From: Myxococcales bacterium
Lineage (GTDB): Bacteria; Myxococcota_A; Polyangia; Polyangiales; JAFGIB01
Assembly (NCBI GenBank): GCA_029880325.1
Contig: JAOUOP010000006.1
Span: 62,001-126,000, forward strand
Reading direction: 5' to 3'
DNA: 64,000 nucleotides
The notes under the pieces are model-generated. The model saw nothing but the letters and a program-made list of their open reading frames with translations. It ran no database searches and had not been told where the DNA came from. Shown in pieces: positions 55,678 to 64,000 of the stretch. How positions within the stretch are numbered: position 1 is the first letter of the stretch; every line of letters starts with the position of its first letter. The position numbers were made by a program, and so were the translations under genes.

Positions 55678-56946
55678 ATGTCTTCAACCCAAGATCTGTA
55701 CGCAGTCGGCCAAGCGCCGCCCCTGGGTCATGTGCCCGAACGCATGCACGCCCACGTCATTCGGCCAGAACGATTCGGCGTACCTGACGAAGCGTTTCAG
55801 GTTGAGGTCGTCGAAACGCCACAGGAGCTACGCCCCGACGAGGTGCTCGTCCTGGTGAAGGCCGCAGGCGTCAACTACAACAACGTTTGGGCTGGCCTGG
55901 GCGTGCCCATCGACGTCACGAAGAATCGCCCCAACGATCCGTGGTTTTCGGACTCTTCCGGCTTTCACATTGGCGGCAGCGACGCCTCGGGCATCGTGTG
56001 GGCCGTCGGCCGGGACGTGACCACGCACAAGGTCGGCGATCCCGTCGTGATCCACTGCGGACAGTGGCAACAGCACGACCCCTGGGTGCAATCCGGAGGC
56101 GACCCGATGTACGGGTCGAGCTTCCGTATCTGGGGCTACGAGACGAGTTGGGGAAGCTTCGCGCAGTTCACCCGCGTGCAGGCACACCAGTGCTTGCCCA
56201 AGCCCAAGGCACTGACCTGGGAAGAGGCAGCCTCCTACATGCTGGTGGGAGCGACGGCCTATCGCATGTTGCGCGGCTTTGAGCCCCACCAGGTCGCGGA
56301 GGGCGACGTGGTGCTCGTCTGGGGCGGCGCCGGTGGACTCGGCGCCATGGCCATCCAGATCGTTCGGGAGTTTGGCGGCATCCCTGTCGCCGTGATCTCG
56401 AGCCAGGAAAAAGCCGAGTTCTGCACCCAACTCGGTGCACGCGGAGTGATCAACCGAAAGTCATTCGACCACTGGGGCATGCTTCCCCACTGGAAAGACG
56501 AGACCGCGATGGCGGCCTGGTCGAAAGAGGCGAGGCGCTTCGGTGCGGCGATCTGGGACGTGGTCGGAGAGCGCAAGAGCCCACGCATCGTCTTCGAGCA
56601 TCCGGGCGAGGACACCGTTCCCACCTCGGCATTCGTCTGCGACGCCGGCGGCATGGTGGTGATCTGCGCGGGCACCACCGGCTACAACGCGGGGGTCGAC
56701 CTCAGATACCTGTGGATGCGCCAGAAGCGACTGCAGGGCTCACACTTCGCCAACGACGCACAAGCGCAGGACTTCAACGACCTGGTGCGCGCCGGTCGCA
56801 TCGACCCCTGCCTGACGCGCACCTTCGACTTCGACGCCATCCCCGAAGCCCACCAGCTCATGCACGACAACCGTCACGGCCACGGCAACATGGCGTGCCT
56901 GGTCGGAGCCGCCGAGCCCGGTACCGGGCGCGGTATCGGAGCCTGA
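55678..56946 (+). CDS. ccr: crotonyl-CoA carboxylase/reductase
   Basis: A 422-residue member of the zinc-less medium-chain dehydrogenase family that reductively carboxylates crotonyl-CoA to ethylmalonyl-CoA with NADPH and CO2. Motifs: [52 protein letters not shown] loop [14 protein letters not shown], and [10 protein letters not shown]. Residues matching the known CO2-binding set are Asn68, Glu155 and His356. The position of Phe170 in the Kitasatospora enzyme is Tyr154 here. The ATG at 55678 has AAGGAAGGA upstream. It shares the strand with the bicarbonate genes and faces a winged-helix regulator. Confidence 0.92.
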   Translation: MSSTQDLYAVGQAPPLGHVPERMHAHVIRPERFGVPDEAFQVEVVETPQELRPDEVLVLVKAAGVNYNNVWAGLGVPIDVTKNRPNDPWFSDSSGFHIGGSDASGIVWAVGRDVTTHKVGDPVVIHCGQWQQHDPWVQSGGDPMYGSSFRIWGYETSWGSFAQFTRVQAHQCLPKPKALTWEEAASYMLVGATAYRMLRGFEPHQVAEGDVVLVWGGAGGLGAMAIQIVREFGGIPVAVISSQEKAEFCTQLGARGVINRKSFDHWGMLPHWKDETAMAAWSKEARRFGAAIWDVVGERKSPRIVFEHPGEDTVPTSAFVCDAGGMVVICAGTTGYNAGVDLRYLWMRQKRLQGSHFANDAQAQDFNDLVRAGRIDPCLTRTFDFDAIPEAHQLMHDNRHGHGNMACLVGAAEPGTGRGIGA

Positions 56947-57000
56947 AGCTGGCACAGGGCGCTCGTCCGACGCGCCCCATCGACGCCCACAAAGCCCGCC

Positions 57001-57336
57001 TCACTCGCCACTGCCGCCGCTGCTGCGCGCGAGCCCGGGGCCGAGCACCAATTCGAGCAGCGTACCGATCGTGCAGTGGGCCTCGAGCGCGTGCCGCAGG
57101 CGCACGTTCGGGTTGATCTCGTAGTGGTTGCGACGCCCCAACCGTTCGCGCTGGAGCACGCCGGCCTGCTCGAGCTCGCCCACGATGCGCTGCACCGCCC
57201 GCTCCGTGATGCCGACACGCTCGGCCACGTCGCGCAGACGGGCGTCACGGTTCTGAGCAAGGCAAATCAGCACGTGCGCGTGGTTGCTCAGGAAGGTCCA
57301 GCTGGTCTGGGAGGCATCCGATCCGGAGTCCGACAT
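57001..57336 (-). CDS. small winged-helix transcriptional regulator
   Basis: About 111 residues from the ATG at 57336. A single winged helix-turn-helix is clear: HVLICLAQNRDARLRDVAER, VGITERAVQRIVGELEQAGV with the recognition helix, and LQRERLGRRNHYEINP as the wing. This is the ArsR/MarR-like layout without an effector domain; the C-terminal 30 residues are Gly/Ser-rich. It converges on ccr with 54 bases between stops and is the only regulator in the carbon island, so control of the neighbouring genes is possible but not shown. Confidence 0.75.
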   Translation of the reverse strand: MSDSGSDASQTSWTFLSNHAHVLICLAQNRDARLRDVAERVGITERAVQRIVGELEQAGVLQRERLGRRNHYEINPNVRLRHALEAHCTIGTLLELVLGPGLARSSGGSGE

Positions 57337-57350
57337 ACGAACTTTACTTC

Positions 57351-57375
57351 TTGCATCTAACTTCGCACATTGCAA
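57351..57375. promoter_or_regulatory. inverted repeat upstream of the winged-helix regulator
   Basis: TTGCA (57351-57355) and TGCAA (57371-57375) are inverted around 15 bases in an AT-rich gap, 15 bases ahead of the regulator start. It could be its own operator. Arms are short, so this is tentative. Confidence 0.3.
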
Positions 57376-57427
57376 CATCGGCGGAGGTCACGTGCGCGTG
57401 GCCGCCCCCCGCTCGACCGCTGTGGCA

Positions 57428-58243
57428 TCAGCGCCGGCTCACCGCCCCCACCGAGTTGACTCGGAACTCGAAGCTGCGACGCGCGTTGGTCACGGTGACG
57501 CCAATGGTGTCCGCATCGATGCGCTCGAAGTCCAGCCGTAGCGACTTGTCGAAGGGCGTATCGAGCGTCCAACTGCCAGACTGCGGTACGGGATCGGCCC
57601 AGCGCATCTCCACACCATCAATGGCCAGGTCCCAGCGGCCGCTCTCGCCGTCCCAGGTGCGCGACCCATCGACACCAATGCCCTCCGAAATACCGCCGTC
57701 GAGGGGGCGCTGGGTGCGGTCGCCGCTGCCCACCCCGACGCGACCGTCGCGCAGGCGCGTCCAGGTCAGCTCGTGAACCACGTGGCGCGAACGCTCGACC
57801 CGGCTCCAGGTGACCTCGGCTTCGCCGCTGACCGACACCCTGCCATTGCTCAGCTCATTCCAGTTGTGGTGGACCACCACCGCCGCTTCCTCGTTGCGGC
57901 TGACTTCGATCGAGTGGGAGCCGCTGAACGTGTGGCCGCGGTAGCTGCAATAGCCGGGCAAGGCACCGTACTCGATGGTCAACGTGGCGTCTTCGAGCGT
58001 GATCTCGGCGCACGGTAGCTGAGACTCGATGGCCGCGCGGACCTCGGCCGCGGCGTCGCGAACCGCGCCTCCAATGGTGAAGTCGGTGCTGATCTCGATG
58101 CTCGCACCCATCAGCGCTGCAGACTGGGTCGCGATCGAGGACTCCTCCACGGCTTCCGCTGCCTCCGCGGCGGTGAGCCGGCCTGGACAGCCGACGAGCA
58201 GGGTGAGCAGGGCCAGAACGGGAAGGTAAGAAAGTGTGCGCAT
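57428..58243 (-). CDS. putative lipoprotein, unknown function
   Basis: A 271-residue protein from the ATG at 58243 (GAGG eight bases upstream). The leader LSYLPVLALLTLLVGC ends in a lipobox. A helical Ala/Glu stretch (25-60) follows, then a beta-rich domain with two Cys (QLPCAEITLEDATLTIEYG, LPGYCSYRGHTFSGSHS), repeated Trp/Arg strands (HHNWNELSNGRVSVSGEAEV, ELTWTRLRDGRVGVG) and RRSFEFRVNSVGAV at the end. I do not recognise the family; the even beta pattern suggests a beta-sandwich or lipid-binding fold. Its promoter should lie in the 490-base gap upstream. Confidence 0.65.
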   Translation of the reverse strand: MRTLSYLPVLALLTLLVGCPGRLTAAEAAEAVEESSIATQSAALMGASIEISTDFTIGGAVRDAAAEVRAAIESQLPCAEITLEDATLTIEYGALPGYCSYRGHTFSGSHSIEVSRNEEAAVVVHHNWNELSNGRVSVSGEAEVTWSRVERSRHVVHELTWTRLRDGRVGVGSGDRTQRPLDGGISEGIGVDGSRTWDGESGRWDLAIDGVEMRWADPVPQSGSWTLDTPFDKSLRLDFERIDADTIGVTVTNARRSFEFRVNSVGAVSRR

Positions 58244-58735
58244 CGCAGTGACCTCGGACTTCGCTTTCGGTGATCTTGACGCGGCCAGGCGATGACGTCG
58301 AGACAGCAGCCCTCCCATAGGACGCGGCAAAGGCGTGCCCCCCCCCCAGCACGACGCGGCTTGCCGGCGCGGCAGGAACTGCGCATCGTGCGGCGGCCCA
58401 GGCGGCGATTTCCTGACGATCAGCGAGGGGGACCCATTCGAGGTCTCGAGCCAGACCCGGAAGGTGCGTGAGGCCGTGCCCTGCTTTGGCAAGGCCGCAA
58501 CGCTCGCGCGGGTGTTCGTTCCGATGCGCCCACCGAGGCAGCGCTGATCCCATGCCGGGTCGAATCCACCGCACTCGACTCGGCAGTGACACCCAAGTTT
58601 GGCCGTGCATTTGAAACGCCCGGGTCCATGTGCGCAAAGCACTCCATGCCCGCAGAGTGTCGCCGACCACACGCTTGACGACGGCTCCGTGCTGCCGCGC
58701 CAACATCTCTTGTGCCCCCGAATACGTTCGCAGCC
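58244..58735. other. 492-base region without a supported gene
   Basis: It lies between two minus-strand genes and should hold the promoter of the 58243 lipoprotein gene. A run of ten C at 58338-58347 is the only simple tract. Open frames here lack ribosome sites and family features. Confidence 0.5.
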
Positions 58736-61700
58736 TCAGCGCTCGAGCTCCCGGCAATCGCTTGGCATCTCGGCGCTGCCGAAGCCATGCGGGCGGGCCT
58801 GCTTGATCAGCAACCGACGCTCACCACCGAGACGCTTGAACTCCATCTCCATCGCAAACCAGGGGTTTTCCTGCGCGGGGTCGAGCAAGGGGCGATAGTA
58901 GCGGTGCACTTCGCCCAGCGCACAGGCGAGTTCGGCCAGCTCCGCCTCGCTCATCACCGGGTCGGGCGTCAGGCTGCTGTGGCTTTGGTGACGCAAGAGG
59001 GGCAAGCGCCCGCTGTGGTTGTAGAGCAGCTGCTCGGTCGTGACCCCGGGCGCAGGATTGGTCACACTGGCCTCGCCGATCTGGAGGTTCATGTAATAGG
59101 CATCGCCGCGCGTGGGGTCGAGCAGGTTGCGGCTGACCGCCACGCCGTTGGCCCGCTCCGACAGGAAGGCCTCGTGCAACAGGATGGCCATGCCCACTTG
59201 CTGCTGATCGATGTTGGCATACTCGCGCTCGTCATAGGCACGGGCGCTGAAGAGGCTCGCCCAGACCACTCGCATGGCGTCGGCGATGGGGCGCTCCGGG
59301 TCGTCGAATGCCGCGCTGGTCGAGGTGTAGAGGCCGGCGCCGCTGAAGGCGGGCAAGTCCTCGGTGTTGCTGCTGCTGCGGAAACGCACGCGCGCCTCTC
59401 CGAAGTGAGTGGCAACGTATTCGGTCACGCTTGCCAGCAGCTGGGAGTCAACGGGGTGGGCGAGCACGAGTTCGCGCACCTCGGCCAAACCCGCGGCGCG
59501 GACCTCCGGGTCGGCGCGGAAGCTGGCGTCGGCCTGCAGCTCGGCCAGGCGCGCTCGGGCACCGCTGGCTTGATAGTGCTCGAGGGAGTGAACGATGGCG
59601 ATGGCCGCGGCGTCACGCGGCGTTTCGAAGCCACCCGCGCACGATGACATCGCGGCCACACGCGCCAACTCGGCAAGCTGGGCAGCCTTGGCTCCGATGG
59701 CGGGCAGCTCGTCGAGGCCGCGGTCGGCAAGCGGGATCACATCGCGCAGGGAGGTGTCGAGGCGCGGTGCCACGCGCGGGCCCGCCGCCCCTCGGGCTTG
59801 CCAGAAGGCCTCGGCCTCGACGGCTTCGGCGGCGCGCAGGCTGAAGCCGCCGCCGCCCACCTCGAGCCGCACAAAGCGGTCGAGGTGGGCGAGCACATCC
59901 GGATGGTCGCGCGCTTCACGCAGCGCCATATTCGGCGTGTCGCGGGCCTGGCTGAGCACGTTGACGTGGGCCAGGGGTGTTTGAAAGGCCTCGGTGATCA
60001 GGCCGCCGACCAACGGGATGTCGTTGGGTACGTCGTCGGTGACCACGATCACGTCCCTGCCCAGCGCCGCCTGCGAAAGCTCATCGGCGGGGATGAAGCG
60101 CAGCACGCCGTAGCCAACGCCAGGCGTCAACGGCTGCAACGTCAGGTTTTGAAACGGCTCGTTCGGCCCCACGATCGGAAGCTGACCCTCGATCGCGCGC
60201 ATCAGGTCGACCTGTTTTCCGCTCTGGGCCCGCAGCCAATAGCGCGTCGGCTCGAGCAGGTGCGGCGCCACGGCGAAGAAGGCATAGGCCATTTGCTCGG
60301 CCGGGATGACATCACCGCTGGTGAACTCCATCGCATGCAGATCGGCGCCCACGTGATGGCTGAGGGTGCCGAGCAGGTAGCGCCGGCCCTCGGTGACGAA
60401 GTATTCGCGCTGACTGAAGGCCACCCAGCCCTGATAAAAGGCGTCGGCCTGGGCCGCATCACAGCGGTCGAGTGCGGGGTCGCCATCGATGACCTCACGC
60501 ACGAAGGTGTAATGCAGGGGATAGCGCGCAGCCGACAAAAGGTGCACGACGTCGCCGGCCTGCATGTCGAGCACGAATTTCACCGAACGCACGCCCACGG
60601 CGCTGCCGCCCTCGGCCAAAGCCGCGAAGTCCGCCGGTGTGCGCAGGTGGCGCAGGCGATCACCCACTTCGCGGACGGGCAGCTGCTGACATATTGCGTT
60701 TTCAGCGCCGGGGCTTTGGTTTTCGCAGAAGCGGCCGGCTCCACCCTGGATGCCCCGGGCCAGCACGGCACCCTCGGGCCAGCGCATGAAATCCACGCGG
60801 TCGAGCACGCCTGAGTCCGCATCGAAGAGGGTGACGACGCCTTCGAAGAAGGGATCGGCTTCCAGCTCGGCCACCTCCGCCGAGGTCACCTCGACGCGGT
60901 GGTAGGCGTGGGGTGCGAGCGTCGTGGGCAGCGGCAGGGCGTGACCGTCGCTGACCGGCGGCCAGGGCTGCCCGGGACCGTGGGATGCAACGCGCAGTGA
61001 AACACCTTTGAGGGAGACCTCGGCGTCGGAGGCGTTGTAAAGCTCCACGAAGGCCGCGGGGCGCAGCGCCAGTTCACTCAGGCGCAAGGGTCCGGCGGGG
61101 GCGGCCCAGTCCCGGGGCCAGCCGTAGGGCGCGAAGTGCACGTCATCCTCCAGCTCCGGCGGCGCTGGCGGCTCACAGCGGTCGCCGTTTTCACGGCCGG
61201 GGCTGGCGTAGCGGCATAGGACCGGCTCGCCGACGCCGTCGGGCAAGCGCACGAGCGCCTCGTTTTCGCGCAGCTGCGAGTAGCTCAGGGAATCGACGAC
61301 GCGGCCGCTACGGGAGAGGGTGACACTGTCGCCAGCGCCGCTGAGCTTGAAGGGCAGGTGCAACGGGCCCTGCGCGGGCGTGCCGTCGGCCCACAGCAAG
61401 ACGTGTTCACCGGGCGCGAGTTCCAAATCCGGCAGCGCCACCTGCTGCGACGCGTCGGCGATGTGGTAGTCGCCAAGTGCGAGCGGCTGCTGGGAGGCGT
61501 TGAATAGCTCCACGTAGTCGTCGGTCTCGCCCAGCTCGTCGACCCACACGCCCTGGTTTTTGGCGACGACCTCGTTGAGCCGCAGTGTGGGCGGTGCAGG
61601 CTGCACGCCAGCGTCACCGCTGCCGGCGTCGCTGCTGCCGGCATCGCGGATCTGCTCCGCCTCCCGGCGGGCGCCCGCGTCGAAACCGCAGGCTGCCGAC

Positions 61701-61753
61701 CATAGGCAGCCCGCCAACACGAGCCCAGTCGCTGCGACCTGCGTCCTACCCAT
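58736..61753 (-). CDS. exported LTD / PEP-synthase-like lipoprotein
   Basis: A 1005-residue protein. The leader ATGLVLAGCLWSAACGF is of lipoprotein type. Two lamin-tail-like domains follow (LRLNEVVAKNQGVWVDELGE near 57; LRLSELALRPAAFVELYNAS near 222). After a long middle domain come elements of PEP synthase/PPDK: a swivel-like segment TPLAHVNVLSQARDTPNMAL near 595, where the phospho-His would be, and an ATP-grasp-like part with VRFRSSSNTEDLPAFSGAGL near 795 and RRLLIKQARPHG at the C-terminal end. The family works with ATP in the cytoplasm, yet this copy has an export signal. The order swivel before ATP-grasp is also reversed from PEP synthase. Role unknown. Confidence 0.72.
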   Translation of the reverse strand: MGRTQVAATGLVLAGCLWSAACGFDAGARREAEQIRDAGSSDAGSGDAGVQPAPPTLRLNEVVAKNQGVWVDELGETDDYVELFNASQQPLALGDYHIADASQQVALPDLELAPGEHVLLWADGTPAQGPLHLPFKLSGAGDSVTLSRSGRVVDSLSYSQLRENEALVRLPDGVGEPVLCRYASPGRENGDRCEPPAPPELEDDVHFAPYGWPRDWAAPAGPLRLSELALRPAAFVELYNASDAEVSLKGVSLRVASHGPGQPWPPVSDGHALPLPTTLAPHAYHRVEVTSAEVAELEADPFFEGVVTLFDADSGVLDRVDFMRWPEGAVLARGIQGGAGRFCENQSPGAENAICQQLPVREVGDRLRHLRTPADFAALAEGGSAVGVRSVKFVLDMQAGDVVHLLSAARYPLHYTFVREVIDGDPALDRCDAAQADAFYQGWVAFSQREYFVTEGRRYLLGTLSHHVGADLHAMEFTSGDVIPAEQMAYAFFAVAPHLLEPTRYWLRAQSGKQVDLMRAIEGQLPIVGPNEPFQNLTLQPLTPGVGYGVLRFIPADELSQAALGRDVIVVTDDVPNDIPLVGGLITEAFQTPLAHVNVLSQARDTPNMALREARDHPDVLAHLDRFVRLEVGGGGFSLRAAEAVEAEAFWQARGAAGPRVAPRLDTSLRDVIPLADRGLDELPAIGAKAAQLAELARVAAMSSCAGGFETPRDAAAIAIVHSLEHYQASGARARLAELQADASFRADPEVRAAGLAEVRELVLAHPVDSQLLASVTEYVATHFGEARVRFRSSSNTEDLPAFSGAGLYTSTSAAFDDPERPIADAMRVVWASLFSARAYDEREYANIDQQQVGMAILLHEAFLSERANGVAVSRNLLDPTRGDAYYMNLQIGEASVTNPAPGVTTEQLLYNHSGRLPLLRHQSHSSLTPDPVMSEAELAELACALGEVHRYYRPLLDPAQENPWFAMEMEFKRLGGERRLLIKQARPHGFGSAEMPSDCRELER

Positions 61754-62105
61754 GGGTGGTCAAGTAAGCAGAAAGCGTGCCGACGGAAAATCGGGCGCGT
61801 TATGGCGCGTGTGAACCGCGGTGATTGCGGCCGCGCTGCGGAGTGTGCCGATCTGTGCCGCCCGCCTTCGATTCCAGAGATGCTCCGGTTCCCGGTGTGG
61901 GATGCGCAGCCGTGCAACCTCGTCATACACTTGGCGACCTTCGATCTCAGCCGCTATCGATGACTACGCAGGCCCTCTTCGACATCGACGAGCCCCATGC
62001 GAGCGGCGAAGCCCGGGTTCCGATGCCGCCACGGAAACGGCTCCAGGCCAGGCCCAGACCCGTTTCGACGGGCGAACCGCGCCACCTCACAAGGCCGCTT
62101 CCGCT
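61754..62105. other. 352-base intergenic region
   Basis: It lies upstream of the minus-strand LTD/PEP-synthase-like gene and downstream of a minus-strand receiver gene. Two tiny plus-strand frames overlap as ATGA at 61960 (one starts Met-Thr-Thr-Gln-Ala-Leu-Phe-Asp) but run into antisense of the receiver gene and have no family match. The promoter of the 61753 gene should be near 61760-61850. Confidence 0.4.
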
Positions 62106-62495
62106 TCACGGGTCCGAACCTTCACCCGCCCGGGCCTCGCGCAACAACCGCTCGATCGTCGCGCGAACGTGCTTGGGCTCCTCGCCCTTTTGTACGTAAC
62201 CGGCCGCACCGAGAGCCTCGGCGGCGCTCCGGATCTCCTCTTTGCTTCGCCCCGAATAGATCAAGATCGGAACGTTGCCGCCGCGCTGGCGGCGCAGGAA
62301 CCTGCCGAAGGCCATCCCCGACATCGCCGGCATCGACAGGTCGAGCACGACCAGATCAGGAGGCGTCGCACGCAGGTAGGCGCTCAGCTGTACAAAGGCT
62401 GCGAGCACCTCCACCGTATGCCCGTCCGGCTCGAGCAGCTTCCGCAGGGCGTGCTCGACCGTTTTGCTGTCATCGACGACCAGGATGCGAGCCAC
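62106..62495 (-). CDS. single-domain response regulator (CheY-like)
   Basis: A 129-residue stand-alone receiver. Acidic pair in ILVVDDSKTVEHAL, phospho-accepting Asp52 in DLVVLDLSMPAMSG, Ser in ILIYSGRS at the Thr position, and Lys in GYVQKGEE. No output domain. It is 74 bases downstream of the Hpt-receiver gene on the same strand, so a phosphorelay in which the Hpt hands phosphate to this receiver is plausible. The start at 62495 has AGGTAGG upstream. Confidence 0.9.
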   Translation of the reverse strand: MARILVVDDSKTVEHALRKLLEPDGHTVEVLAAFVQLSAYLRATPPDLVVLDLSMPAMSGMAFGRFLRRQRGGNVPILIYSGRSKEEIRSAAEALGAAGYVQKGEEPKHVRATIERLLREARAGEGSDP

Positions 62496-62569
62496 CTACC
62501 TACCGCGCCTTTCTGCGAGCGGACCTGCCGAGCGCACGAGCCGCCGTGAGCGCGTCGGCCGAGTCCCCA

Positions 62570-63496
62570 TCAAGACTTCGCCTCCTTCGCCCCACCGCCC
62601 ACCGCCCGTGCCTTCAGCAACTCCTCCAGCAGCGGCACCAGTCGCGCATGAACGTCCCCCTTGGCCAAAACCGCCTGAATGTCGAGTCCCCGCGTGATCT
62701 GTTCGAGTTCGCGCTGCGAGCGCTCTGACATGATCACGATGATGAGGTCACGCAGGCGCGGATTCCTGCGCAGCACGCCGACCAGGCGATCGCCGCTCAA
62801 CCCTGGCATGCTCACATCGGCGATGACCACGTCGATCGCCTTACTCAAGATCAAATGAGTCGCTCCGATCGCCAGCCGCGATCCGTAGACCTCGTAGCCA
62901 GCCTTTGCGATGTGCTGCTCGAGCAACGCACGCACCACATCGGAGTCATCGATCACGAGCACCCTTGCCTTGCCCTCGGCGGTCATTGCTCGCCTCCTCG
63001 CTCCACCCGCAGCTTCGGATGCCTGACCTCGGGGACCAGCATTGACCCATCGCAGGTTGACGCCATCGCCGGCCTTGCCGCGATGGGCCCCGTCCCGAGG
63101 CGCCGCAGGTTTTCCAAAGGCCACAGAAACCTTTTCCAGCAGCGCCGGACGCGGCAGCGTTGCCTCAGCGTTGCCTGCGCACACCTCGCGCACCGTCACC
63201 TCGATGCCCTCGAGAAATGCGACGAGCACTCCCAGTCGTTCCTGGGTTGGCTCCAGCACGCCCGCCTGCAGAACCCTGGCGCATGCTTCGAAGCGCTGCA
63301 TCAGTTGATGGATCGACCGCATTCCCGCAGCTCCGGCCGATCCCTTCAGCGCATGCGCCCGGTCGAGCACCCGCGTCATGCAGCGTGCGAGCCGCTCGGG
63401 CTGTGCTTGCAGTTCCAGCAGCGCCCTGTGGATCACGTGCAGTCCCTCGGTCGCCTCCGCGAGAAAGATCTGCTCGATCGGTGGGTCGTTCAACAT
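62570..63496 (-). CDS. Hpt-receiver phosphorelay protein
   Basis: A 308-residue protein with a histidine-phosphotransfer domain first (His48 in DRAHALKGSAGAAGM) and a receiver second (VLVIDDSDVVRALLEQHIAK, phospho-Asp in VVIADVSMPGLSGDR near 226, VIMSERS, VLAKGDVHARL). An Ala/Arg/Gly linker joins them. A Met in the linker (RRRAMTAEGKARVLVIDDSD) could be an internal start for a receiver-only form. There is no kinase or output domain and no histidine kinase within the window, so its phosphate donor is elsewhere. Confidence 0.85.
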   Translation of the reverse strand: MLNDPPIEQIFLAEATEGLHVIHRALLELQAQPERLARCMTRVLDRAHALKGSAGAAGMRSIHQLMQRFEACARVLQAGVLEPTQERLGVLVAFLEGIEVTVREVCAGNAEATLPRPALLEKVSVAFGKPAAPRDGAHRGKAGDGVNLRWVNAGPRGQASEAAGGARRRAMTAEGKARVLVIDDSDVVRALLEQHIAKAGYEVYGSRLAIGATHLILSKAIDVVIADVSMPGLSGDRLVGVLRRNPRLRDLIIVIMSERSQRELEQITRGLDIQAVLAKGDVHARLVPLLEELLKARAVGGGAKEAKS

Positions 63497-63872
63497 CGGC
63501 CACCCACACTGGTGGCGGCGCCATGAAACCGCTCGCCCACGTCGCTCGTGCCCACGTTACTTCTTGGTTGAAGGCCCCTCCCGACCTCGCATCCGCATCC
63601 GCATCCGAAGTCGGGGCCTGGATGGACGCCTATCGCTCCAACGCCCAGTGTCAATTAGACGCCGCGTGCCGTGATGATGCAAGACCAAAGTGAGGCATAT
63701 TACGGGAGATACACCTTGCTTCTGCCCTTGCGCGCAAGCACCGACAACGGCGCAGTGATACAGCAGCGTGGTCGTCGGTACGCGCAACACGTACCCGCAC
63801 GGTCCGAAAGCAGGATGCATTTGCTCCAGGGCCCGCACCCCAACGACCCAACCGCAACTCGCTTGCGCCCCA
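63497..63872. other. 376-base intergenic region
   Basis: It lies between the minus-strand Hpt-receiver gene and the 3' end of priA. It contains three tandem GCATCC units (63589-63606) and the 12-base palindrome CTTGCGCGCAAG (63727-63738). An AT-richer patch at 63640-63720 could hold the promoter of the phosphorelay genes or the end of the priA transcript. No gene is supported. Confidence 0.5.
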
Positions 63873-64000
63873 TCAAAGCATCGACACCGGATCGATGTCC
63901 ACCGAAGCGCGCGCAGCCGGCAGCCCCTCGTCGATGCGTTGCACCAGCGCGTAGGCCACCGCGCGTAGCTCGGCGCGGTGCGGGCTCTTGAGCAACAGAC
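63873..64000 (-). CDS. priA: primosomal protein N' (PriA), C-terminal fragment cut by window edge
   Basis: On the minus strand the last 128 bases read LLLKSPHRAELRAVAYALVQ, then RIDEGLPAARASVDIDPVSM, Leu and a TGA stop at 63873. This matches the end of the PriA helicase, whose C-terminal domain carries QLLLKS-type and DVDP-S-L motifs. PriA restarts stalled replication forks. Only 42 codons are inside the window, so the helicase motifs and zinc-binding region cannot be checked. Confidence 0.75.
   Translation of the reverse strand, partial: LLLKSPHRAELRAVAYALVQRIDEGLPAARASVDIDPVSML

Noticed and set aside
61876..62199. two small plus-strand frames overlapping as ATGA at 61960
   Set aside because: The second runs antisense through the receiver gene, neither has a ribosome site or similarity; the overlap is probably chance.
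63589..63606. GCATCC x3 as a CRISPR or satellite repeat
   Set aside because: Three adjoining 6-base units with no spacers; too short for anything but a simple tandem repeat.

Overview
The window is a high-GC bacterial chromosome segment. Its best fit is a member of the Myxococcota or a related deltaproteobacterial-type lineage. The evidence is many Cys-rich lipoproteins with low-complexity Asp/Ala/Gly linkers, one of them carrying a DUF4215-type (Myxococcus disulfide) repeat; two Hanks-type Ser/Thr kinases with C-terminal membrane segments; a FecR-PEGA-TPR protein; stand-alone receiver and Hpt-receiver proteins; and a eukaryote-like single-chain acyl-CoA carboxylase. The species cannot be told from sequence alone. 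No rRNA, tRNA, IS element, prophage or CRISPR array was seen.

Layout. 0-13 kb: surface lipoproteins, a gamma-glutamyltransferase, a decayed patch (frameshifted lipoprotein, alpha/beta-hydrolase remnant), a Ser/Thr kinase, a Clp ATPase and holA. 13.2-16.3 kb: a peroxide-defence unit (PerR-like regulator, rubrerythrin, two-cluster Fe-S oxidoreductase, DUF3501). 16.4-22.1 kb: lipoprotein, YbjN-like exported protein coupled to a signal peptidase I homologue that lacks the usual catalytic lysine, thiS-thiG-thiE, and a large coiled-coil membrane protein. 22.2-31.7 kb: orphan Dam methylase, a second Ser/Thr kinase, then a tight four-gene glycoconjugate operon (glycosyltransferase, methyltransferase, alpha/alpha-toroid protein, methyltransferase), two tail-to-tail acyltransferase paralogues and a fatty-acid-hydroxylase-type membrane enzyme. 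31.8-32.2 kb: remnant of a TIGR02147-like gene disrupted by a 50-bp tandem duplication. 32.4-38.0 kb: an 1876-residue carboxylase. 38-47.8 kb: a metzincin lipoprotein, a response regulator with a Cys-rich tail, membrane and serine-hydrolase proteins, a GST remnant, a trypsin-like protease fused to a predicted beta-barrel, and a TonB-like protein. 48.5-57.3 kb: a CO2/bicarbonate island. 57.4-64 kb: lipoproteins including an exported PEP-synthase-like protein, two phosphorelay proteins, and the 3' end of priA at the right edge.

Working together. The most coherent system is the CO2 island. Carboxyltransferase and biotin carboxylase/BCCP subunits are followed by a promoter-driven carbonic anhydrase and a SulP transporter, then a 5' fragment of purE (a CO2-using purine enzyme) and crotonyl-CoA carboxylase/reductase, with a small winged-helix regulator facing it. 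The sequence supports an inorganic-carbon supply and carboxylation module feeding acyl-CoA metabolism, and the 5.6-kb single-chain carboxylase 10 kb away adds a second biotin-dependent carboxylase. Several small decayed genes (hydrolase, GST, TIGR02147-like, purE) mark sites of recent gene loss.
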